Shown: piece after piece, positions 57,136-64,000 of the stretch | How positions within the stretch are numbered: position 1 is the first letter of the stretch | How the letters are laid out: every line of letters begins with the position of its first letter | Notes under the pieces: generated by a model | What the model saw: the letters and a program-made list of their open reading frames with translations, nothing else | What the model was told of the DNA's origin: nothing | Databases searched by the model: none | Made by a program: the position numbers and the translations under genes | Source of the DNA: Streptomyces sp. NBC_00239 | GTDB lineage: Bacteria > Actinomycetota > Actinomycetes > Streptomycetales > Streptomycetaceae | Assembly: GCF_036194065.1 (NCBI RefSeq) | Contig: NZ_CP108095.1 | Span: forward strand, 2,542,001-2,606,000 | DNA length: 64,000 nucleotides | Direction of reading: 5' to 3'

Positions 57136-57241
57136 GCACCCACACCTCCTCAGGCCCCTGTCCGGCCTGACGAGCCAGGCTCCCCCCGGGACGTTGCGGG
57201 TCCCGACGAGCCCATGACGGCCACCCTCACCGCCGTCATGC

Positions 57242-57295
57242 CACACGGCCCGGATACGCCCGTTCGAGTGAGAACGGGCGCGTCCGGGCCGTGTG
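57242..57295 (+). terminator. Terminator after the AsnC-aminotransferase unit
   Basis: Arms 57242-57265 and 57272-57295 form a 24-bp stem with one G-U wobble and one mismatch and a six-base loop, 106 bases after the aminotransferase stop. The rest of the 288-base gap to the next gene shows no gene. Confidence 0.85.
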
Positions 57296-57423
57296 CTGTC
57301 CCCACTCCCCGGGTCTGTCTCCTTACGGTGCCTCGTGACCGATCGGCCTCGCCTTCGTTCCCCCGGACGGGGGAGCCGGGCAGCGAGTCCGGTCCGCAGT
57401 CGATGTGAACCGAGGTGTACGCC

Positions 57424-58170
57424 ATGGTGGCCCCGCCGGACAACGATGTGCTCTGGGCACACGCCCTGCACCACTCCCACCGTGGCTCGCCCGCGCTGAC
57501 CGCCGTCTCCGTCAGCGTCCGGACAGCCGAGATCCTCGCCCTCACCGGCCCCCGCGGCAGCGGAAAGACCACCCTGCTGCGCTGCCTGTCCGGGCAGCTG
57601 CGGCCCGACGAGGGCGAGGTCTGGTTCAACAGCATCCCCGTCCACACGCTGGGCCCCCTCGTACGCGAGCGGCTGCGCCGCGACCGGTTCGGCTGGATCG
57701 GCCCCGAACCCCAGCTGATCCCCGAACTCAACGTGTGGGAGAACGCCGCCCTGCCGCTCCTGCTGGCCGGCGCCTCGCACCGCAGCGCCAAGCGTGCCGC
57801 CACCGAATGGCTGGACCGGCTCGACATCGGCGCCCACGCCCGTCGCCGCCCCGGCGCCCTCGACCAGGCCGAGGCCCAGCGGGTCGCCCTGGCCCGGGCC
57901 CTGGTCGGCCGGCCCGCCGTGGTCTTCGCCGACGAGCCCACCGCGCCCCTGCACCGCGCCGAACGCGCCCAGCTGCTGCGCACCCTGACCACCGCCGCGC
58001 GCTCCCACGACATCACCGTGGTCCTCGCCACCCACGACGAGGAGAGCGCCGCGCACGCCGACCGCCGGGTGGCCCTGACCGACGGTCGCCTGGCCGGCGC
58101 CGCCGCCCCCGCCGGCGCCGTTCCCCCCGCCGACGCGGAAGGCCACGCCGAGTGCTCGCTCTCCGCCTAG
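57424..58170 (+). CDS. ABC ATPase with non-standard signature motif
   Basis: The 248-residue protein has an intact Walker A (GPRGSGKTT), Walker B (VVFADEP) and H-loop (THD). The signature LSGGQ reads LDQAEAQ and the D-loop reads APLH instead of SALD. The overall size resembles LolD/MacB-type export ATPases. ATP hydrolysis may be weak or unusual, because the signature Ser and Gly contacts to ATP are missing. ATG at 57424 has GAGGTG six bases upstream. The permease gene overlaps its end by 19 bases, so the two form one transporter. Confidence 0.88.
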   Translation: MVAPPDNDVLWAHALHHSHRGSPALTAVSVSVRTAEILALTGPRGSGKTTLLRCLSGQLRPDEGEVWFNSIPVHTLGPLVRERLRRDRFGWIGPEPQLIPELNVWENAALPLLLAGASHRSAKRAATEWLDRLDIGAHARRRPGALDQAEAQRVALARALVGRPAVVFADEPTAPLHRAERAQLLRTLTTAARSHDITVVLATHDEESAAHADRRVALTDGRLAGAAAPAGAVPPADAEGHAECSLSA

Positions 58171-59219
58171 CCCGCGGCTCCCGCCCGCTCGTCCAGCTCC
58201 GCCGGCTGCTGGTCGCCGCCGCCTCGGCCGGCACCGGCTTCCTGCTCCTGGCCATCCTGGCCGGGGCCGTGGCCCGCCCCGAGGGCTCCGCGCCCCGGCT
58301 GCTGTGGTGCCTGGTGCCGCTCGTCCTCACCGTGCGGTTCGCGGTCGCCGTGGCGCGCACCGACCCCGCCACCGTGACCCGCGAGGGCCTGTCCGCGATG
58401 GGCCTGGGACCCGTACGGCTCAGCGTGGTCGCGGCGATCTCGACCGCCGTCGCCTGCGCCCTCGGCAGCTCCGTCGCCCTGCTGCTCTTCCTGCACCTGC
58501 GCGGTGACATCGCCGGGCTGCCGTTCGACGGGGCCGCGGCCCGGCTGCTGCACGCGGGCCGGCCCTTCCCGCTGCCCGCCGCCCTCACCCTGCTGGCCCT
58601 GGTCCCGCTCGCCGGAGCCCTCGCGGCCGCGCTCGCGCTGCGGCCGCGGACCGCCAGGTCCCCGCAGGAGCTGCTGCCCTGGGGCGTGGCCCTGCTCGCC
58701 GCCGGGCTCGCGGTGCTCACCTACGCGGGCCCGCAGACCGCGGGCACCCTGACCGGCTGGTCCCTGACCGCGGCCGGACTGGCACTGGCCGGACCGGCCG
58801 TCGTGCACGGCAGCGGCGCCCTGGTCCAGCTGCTGCGGCCGGGCGCGGCGCGGCTGCTGGCCGGCCGGGCCCTGCAAGAGGAGGCCTCCCGGCTGGGCCC
58901 GCCGCTCGGCGTGCTGTGCGCGGTCGCCGCGGCAGGGCTCACCGTGCCCGCCCTCCAGGGACGCGTCGAGGCGCCCCTCGGACCGCTGACCGCTCCCGCG
59001 GCCGCGCTGGTCGCCCTGTGCGCGGCGGCCACGCTGCTGGTGACGGCCGTCGAGGCCCGACAGGCCCGGGCCGCGACCCGGGAGACGCTGGCGGACCTGG
59101 GCGCCCCGAGCCCGGTGCTGCGGACCGCGGCCGCCCTGCGCATCACGGCCCTCCTGCTCGGCTGCGCCCCTCTGACCTGGGCGGTCGCCCGCCTGGCCAC
59201 GCTCGCCGTGACCCGCTAG
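58152..59219 (+). CDS. ABC transporter membrane protein
   Basis: The 355-residue protein is almost entirely hydrophobic, with about eight membrane segments and short loops. It shows weak FtsX-like character but lacks the large extracellular domain of MacB. GTG at 58152 has GGAAGG upstream and overlaps the ATPase gene by 19 bases. It should be the membrane partner of that ATPase. The substrate is unknown. Confidence 0.8.
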   Translation: MLALRLARGSRPLVQLRRLLVAAASAGTGFLLLAILAGAVARPEGSAPRLLWCLVPLVLTVRFAVAVARTDPATVTREGLSAMGLGPVRLSVVAAISTAVACALGSSVALLLFLHLRGDIAGLPFDGAAARLLHAGRPFPLPAALTLLALVPLAGALAAALALRPRTARSPQELLPWGVALLAAGLAVLTYAGPQTAGTLTGWSLTAAGLALAGPAVVHGSGALVQLLRPGAARLLAGRALQEEASRLGPPLGVLCAVAAAGLTVPALQGRVEAPLGPLTAPAAALVALCAAATLLVTAVEARQARAATRETLADLGAPSPVLRTAAALRITALLLGCAPLTWAVARLATLAVTR

Positions 59220-59254
59220 GGGGCGCCCCGGAGGCCGCGCCGTAGGGTGACCGG

Positions 59255-60364
59255 GTGGCCAACCGAGACAGCGCAGACACGCCAGACAACGAGATCGAGA
59301 CCCTCGCCGAATTCGACCAGGTGGCGGCACGCGGCTCGCTGAGCGGCTACCGCATCCAGTCCGTGAACCTGCTGGAGCGCACCTTCGCCCTGCTCTCGGC
59401 GGACACCTCGGCCGCCGTGTTCCTCGGCTGCCCCATGCAGCCCGACGCTGCGACCAAGGTCCGCGGCGACGGCGCCCTCGTCTTCCCGCCCATCCCCGAC
59501 CTGCCGTTCAACCCGTACCGCGGTCTCCTCTACACCCCCGAGGAACTCTTCGACGGCCTGTCCGCCGGCTACGACGCCACGCCCGACGCCCTCGCGTACG
59601 GCTGGTTCCAGGAGACCAAGGCCGACGGCGACGTCTTCTCGTCGATGCTGCGCGCCATCCACGACGACGCGATCTCGGACGCCCTGGACGAGCACCTGGC
59701 GGGGCACCGGGTCGTCGGCGTGATGGGCGGGCACTCCATGGCCCGCGGCGGCGAACCGTACGCGGGCGCGGCCCTGCTCGGCCGCACCCTGGCCCGTACG
59801 GGGCTCACGGTGGCCACCGGCGGCGGCCCCGGCGCGATGGAGGCCGCCAACCTCGGCGCCTACCTGGCGCCCTTCGACGACGCCGCGCTCCCTGACGCAT
59901 TGGGCCACCTGGCCGCGACGCCGTCCTTCGCCCCGTCGGTCACCGCGTGGGCGGACGGCGCCTTCGAGGTGCGCAAGCTCTGGCCGGGCGGCGGCGACTC
60001 GGTGGGCATCCCCACCTGGTTCTACGGCCACGAGCCGCCGAACGCGTTCGCCGGCCACATCGCCAAGTACTTCGCCAACGCGACCCGCGAGGACGGCCTG
60101 CTGGCCCGTTCGAACGCCGGTGTCGTGTTCCTGCCGGGCGCGGCCGGCACCGTCCAGGAGATCTTCGACAACGCGACCCCGAACTACTACGGGTCGCGGG
60201 GCGAGCCCACCCCGATGGTGCTGGTGGACCGCGCCCACTGGACGGAGCGCCTGCCCGCCTGGCCGCTCCTCCAGGCGCTGGCCGTGGGCCGGCCCATGGA
60301 GTCGCGGATCGCCCTGGTCGACTCCGTGGACGAGGTCCCGGCCGCCCTCGCCGCCCTCTCCTGA
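59255..60364 (+). CDS. LOG family protein
   Basis: The 369-residue protein contains the LOG/lysine-decarboxylase-like nucleotide pocket: VVGVMGGHSMARGG, ATGGGPGAMEAANLG and LPGAAGTVQEIFDN (usual consensus PGGxGTxxE). Short LOG proteins cleave cytokinin riboside monophosphates; this longer form, with an extra N-terminal domain of about 140 residues, has no proven reaction. GTG at 59255 has GGGTGA upstream. It precedes the DMT-type gene across a 148-base gap with strong RNA structure. Confidence 0.88.
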   Translation: MANRDSADTPDNEIETLAEFDQVAARGSLSGYRIQSVNLLERTFALLSADTSAAVFLGCPMQPDAATKVRGDGALVFPPIPDLPFNPYRGLLYTPEELFDGLSAGYDATPDALAYGWFQETKADGDVFSSMLRAIHDDAISDALDEHLAGHRVVGVMGGHSMARGGEPYAGAALLGRTLARTGLTVATGGGPGAMEAANLGAYLAPFDDAALPDALGHLAATPSFAPSVTAWADGAFEVRKLWPGGGDSVGIPTWFYGHEPPNAFAGHIAKYFANATREDGLLARSNAGVVFLPGAAGTVQEIFDNATPNYYGSRGEPTPMVLVDRAHWTERLPAWPLLQALAVGRPMESRIALVDSVDEVPAALAALS

Positions 60365-60408
60365 CCCCGCTCCGGCCACCCGTCCGGGCCCATTCGGGAC
60401 GAATCAAT

Positions 60409-60447
60409 CGACTCCGAGGCAACTTCGGACCGACTTCGAGGCAACTC
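60409..60447 (+). repeat. 17-bp direct repeat in the DMT gene leader
   Basis: CGACTCCGAGGCAACTT (60409-60425) and CGACTTCGAGGCAACTC (60431-60447) match at 15 of 17 positions with a 22-base period, directly before the leader hairpin. Confidence 0.75.
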
Positions 60448-60448
60448 A

Positions 60449-60509
60449 AGGGCTCCTTCTCACGTCTGGCAGAGGTACCGCCCAACCTGCCAGACGTGAA
60501 CGGAGCCCT
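60449..60509 (+). promoter_or_regulatory. Leader hairpin that covers the ribosome-binding site of the DMT gene
   Basis: Two stacked helices, 8 bp (60449-60456 with 60502-60509) and 13 bp (60460-60472 with 60487-60499), both perfect, are joined by a small internal loop and capped by 14 bases. The 3' strand of the lower helix contains GGAG (60502-60505), the ribosome-binding site of the gene starting at 60513. The design suggests translational control of the transporter. Confidence 0.7.
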
Positions 60510-60512
60510 CCG

Positions 60513-61424
60513 GTGCTCATAGGCCTGCTGACCGCCATCGCGGCATCGATCTGCTACGGCACGGGATCCGTCCTGCAAGCCGTCGGGTCCCGCAAGTCCG
60601 CCCGCCGCGAGGCGGCCAACGCCGACCAGCGGACCCAGCACGGCGGACCCAGCCTGTCCTCGACCGCGAAGGCGGCGATGACCTGGGAGTTCATCGTCGG
60701 CACCGTCCTCGACTTCATCGGTTTCGGCCTCGGCGCGCTGGCCGCCCGCCTGCTGCCCCTCTTCCTCTCCCAGACCGTCATCAGCGCCAACCTGGTCATC
60801 ACCGCGGTGCTCAGCGTGAAGATGCTCGGCATCCGGCTGACCCGCAGGGAATGGTCGTCCATCGCGACGGTCTGCCTGGCGCTGGTGCTCCTGGCCACCG
60901 CGGCGGGCCACGAGGGCGACACCCACGCCCCGATGTCCACGCACTGGTGGCTGCTCGCGATCACCGTGCTGCTGATGGCCGGCGGCACCCTCGCCGTCCG
61001 ACTGCTCGGCTCCCGCGCCGCGATCCTGGCCGGCCTGCTCTCCGGCCTCGGCTTCGGCGCCCTCGGCGTCGGCGTCCGGATCCTGGGCGGCATCGACCCC
61101 TTCGACCCCGTGAAGCTGCTCACCGACCCGGCGCTCTACGCGATCGTGCTGGCCGGCGTCGGCGGCATGTACCTGCACACGGTCGCCCTCCAGATCGGCT
61201 CGGTCAACGGCGCCACCGCAGCCCTGGTCGTCGGCGAAACGGTCCTCCCGGGCGCCATCGGCGTCCTCGCCCTGGGCGACGCCTCCCGCCCCGGCTACGC
61301 CTGGCTCGCCGTCCTAGGCTTCGCCCTGGCCGTCACCGGCGCAGTGGCCGTCGCCTGGTTCGGCACCCACGACACCCCGGAAACCCCCACCCCGGAACCC
61401 GCCCCCACCCTGACCGGCGTCTGA
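60513..61424 (+). CDS. DMT/NIPA-like integral membrane transporter
   Basis: The 303-residue protein has about nine membrane segments arranged as two similar halves, as in EamA/DMT or NIPA-type magnesium transporters. The start MLIGLLTAIAASICYGTGSVLQA and the motif LFLSQTVISANLVITAVLS fit that superfamily. The cargo is not known. GTG at 60513 has GGAG seven bases upstream, inside the leader hairpin. It is convergent with an ABC ATPase gene, with a repeat array between. Confidence 0.85.
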   Translation: MLIGLLTAIAASICYGTGSVLQAVGSRKSARREAANADQRTQHGGPSLSSTAKAAMTWEFIVGTVLDFIGFGLGALAARLLPLFLSQTVISANLVITAVLSVKMLGIRLTRREWSSIATVCLALVLLATAAGHEGDTHAPMSTHWWLLAITVLLMAGGTLAVRLLGSRAAILAGLLSGLGFGALGVGVRILGGIDPFDPVKLLTDPALYAIVLAGVGGMYLHTVALQIGSVNGATAALVVGETVLPGAIGVLALGDASRPGYAWLAVLGFALAVTGAVAVAWFGTHDTPETPTPEPAPTLTGV

Positions 61425-61670
61425 GCCGGCCTTCGAGGCGCGGGAGCCCGGGGGAATCCAGCCCCGCCGGCGTTCGAAGCGCAGGAGCCCGGGGGAATCC
61501 AGCCCCGCCGGCGTTCGAAGCGCAGGAGCCCGGGGGAATCCAGCCCCGCCGGCGTTCGAAGCGCAGGAGCCCGGGGGAATCCAGCCCCGCCGGCGTTCGA
61601 AGCGCAGGAGCCCGGGGGAATCCAGCCCCGCCGGCGTTTGAGGCGCGGGGGCCCGGGGGCGGAGCCCCCG
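61425..61670. repeat. 41-bp tandem repeat array, five full copies plus a degenerate sixth
   Basis: Copies start at 61425, 61466, 61507, 61548 and 61589; the middle four are identical and the first differs slightly. A sixth begins at 61630 and changes into a hairpin sequence. The 41-base period shifts frame each time, so the array is not coding. The unit resembles the extragenic GTTTGAGGCGCGGG elements common in Streptomyces genomes. Confidence 0.95.
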
Positions 61671-61709
61671 AAGCGGGGTCCCGGGGCGCAGCCCCGGGCG
61701 GCCCGCGCC
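61653..61709. terminator. Two adjacent GC hairpins at the end of the repeat array
   Basis: CGGGGGC-GGA-GCCCCCG and CCCGGGGC-GCA-GCCCCGGG follow one another between the convergent DMT and ABC genes. They probably terminate transcription from both sides. Confidence 0.7.
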
Positions 61710-61754
61710 GCCACGCGGTTCGGGAAGGGGCGGGGTGGGGAAAAACACCCCCCG

Positions 61755-62836
<1,082 letters not shown>

Positions 62837-62837
<1 letters not shown>

Positions 62838-64000
62838 CAGAATTCTCCGGAGGTTCGGTCGGGGCGCAGGCGGTCCAGCACCAGCAGGGACACCGCGCAC
62901 ACCAGCATCAGGATGGTGCTGAGCGCCATCGCCTGCCCGTAGTTGAGTTCGCCGGCCCGGCCCAGCAGCCGTGCCACGGCCACCGGGAGGGTCGGCCGGT
63001 CGGGCCGCGCGATGAAGACGGTCGCGCCGAACTCCCCGAGCGAGACGGCGAAGGCGAACCCGGCGGCGACCAGCAGGGCCCGCCGTACCAGCGGCAGGTC
63101 CACCTCGCGCCACGCGCGCAGCGGCGACGCTCCGAGCACCGCCGCCGCCTCCCGCAGCCGGCCGTCCACGGCCCGCAGCACGGGCAGCATGGTGCGCACC
63201 ACGAAGGGCACCCCGACGAGCGCCTGGGCCAGCGGCACCAGGATCCACGAGGTGCGAAGGTCCAGCGGCGGCTCGTCGAGGGTGATCAGGAAGCCGAAGC
63301 CGACGGTCACCGCGGACACGCCCAGCGGCAGCATCAGCAGCGCGTCGAAGCCGCGTACCAGCCGGCCGGCGCGCCGGGTGAGGGCGGCGGCCGCGAGCCC
63401 GCCGATCAGCAGGGCGATGGCGGTGGCGGCGAGCGCGTACTCCAGGGAGTTCCAGATCGCCTCCAGCGGCGGCACGAGGAACGTCCCGCCGCCCGCTCCC
63501 TCGTCCTGGAGCGCCCGGTAGTAGTCCAGTCCGTATCCGCCGGCGGCGTCGAAGGACCGTTCCACCAGGACGCCGATGGGCAGCAGGATCAGCAGGAAGA
63601 CCGTCAGCAGCACCCCGCCCAGCAGGGCCCGCTGCCCGGCGCCGCGGACCCGGTGCGCGGTCCGCGCCGGGTCCACCAGCCGCAGCGCGCTCTCGCGCCG
63701 GCGCACGGTCCGGGCGTGCACGGCCAGGATCGCGCCGACCGCGGCGAACTGCACGAGGGTCAGCACGGCGGCCGTGGGCAGGTCGAGGAGCTGCGCGGTC
63801 TGCCGGTAGACCTCCACCTCGAGGGTGGCGTACGCCGGTCCGCCGAGGATCTGGACGACGCCGAAGGAGCTGAACGTGAAGAGGAAGACCATCAGCGCGG
63901 CGGCGGCCACCGCGGGGCCGAGCGCGGGCAGCGTCACCCGCCGCCACGCGGCGAACCGGCCGGCGCCGAGCACCCGCGCGGCCTCCTCCTGCCGCGGGTC
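62837..64000 (-). CDS. ABC transporter permease, ThiP/FbpB-like (N-terminus outside window)
   Basis: The frame is open to the window edge, so the visible 388 or so residues lack the N-terminus. Two permease halves are seen: the EAA-like loop of the first half near the edge (EEAARVLGAGRFAAWRRVTLP) and that of the second half (REAAAVLGASPLRAWREVDLP). About nine membrane segments are visible. A duplicated permease in one chain is typical of ThiP and FbpB importers for thiamine or iron. It ends in a one-base overlap with the ATPase gene. Confidence 0.88.

Noticed and set aside
61425..61670. CRISPR array
   Set aside because: Repeats are directly adjacent with no unique spacers and no cas genes nearby.
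61314..61748. Apparent protein made of AGLDSPGLLRF-type repeats
   Set aside because: The 41-bp period cycles through all frames, which is not expected for a coding repeat.

Overview
The window is about 72% GC with strong third-position GC bias, many GTG starts, long Pro/Ala- and Gly-rich linkers, Tat and lipoprotein signals, and gene families typical of a Streptomyces chromosome core. From memory, the order matches the S. coelicolor interval that runs down from about SCO5718 to the SCO5650s. The species is not identifiable from the sequence alone. No tRNA, rRNA, prophage, IS element or CRISPR array was seen.

Left part (1-16.6 kb). The end of a type VII secretion gene (eccE-like) is followed by a large SCO5717-type MinD-like ATPase with repeat-filled linkers. 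On the minus strand lies the classic translation/transcription block rimP-nusA-ylxR-infB-ylxP-rbfA-truB, then a 1241-residue trypsin-fold/P-loop protein, then ribF. Perfect hairpins subdivide this block after nusA, infB and truB. The infB leader carries three stop/start-overlapping mini-ORFs.

Middle left (16.7-27.4 kb). A ferritin-like lipoprotein, an APH(6)-like protein that has lost its catalytic residues, and an SPFH slipin run on the plus strand. Two GNAT proteins, ispG, rseP, dxr (MEP isoprenoid pathway and a site-2 protease) and a long-chain-type acyl-CoA dehydrogenase run on the minus strand.

Middle (27.4-57.1 kb) is dominated by polyamine/GABA metabolism. It holds an aldehyde dehydrogenase with a PucR regulator, gabT, and a six-gene unit of aminobutyraldehyde dehydrogenase, potD, potA, potB, potC and a PuuB-like oxidase. 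A second locus holds an orphan potD, a second aminobutyraldehyde dehydrogenase, an AsnC/Lrp regulator and a class III aminotransferase. Together they can plausibly import putrescine-type amines and convert them through aminoaldehydes and GABA to succinate semialdehyde. Interspersed are a membrane coupling-type ATPase, a PAP2 phosphatase, a GH18 chitinase with a DasR-type operator, a NADAR protein, a DUF4190 protein, a probable aminodeoxyfutalosine deaminase (menaquinone pathway), a phosphodiesterase overlapping a two-component system, and a serine beta-lactamase-fold protein.

Right end (57.1-64 kb). An ABC ATPase with a non-standard signature overlaps its permease. Next come a LOG-family protein and a DMT-type membrane protein whose ribosome-binding site is buried in a 21-bp leader stem. 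A 41-bp tandem repeat array with terminator-like hairpins follows, then an iron/thiamine-type ABC ATPase and its permease, which is cut by the window edge.
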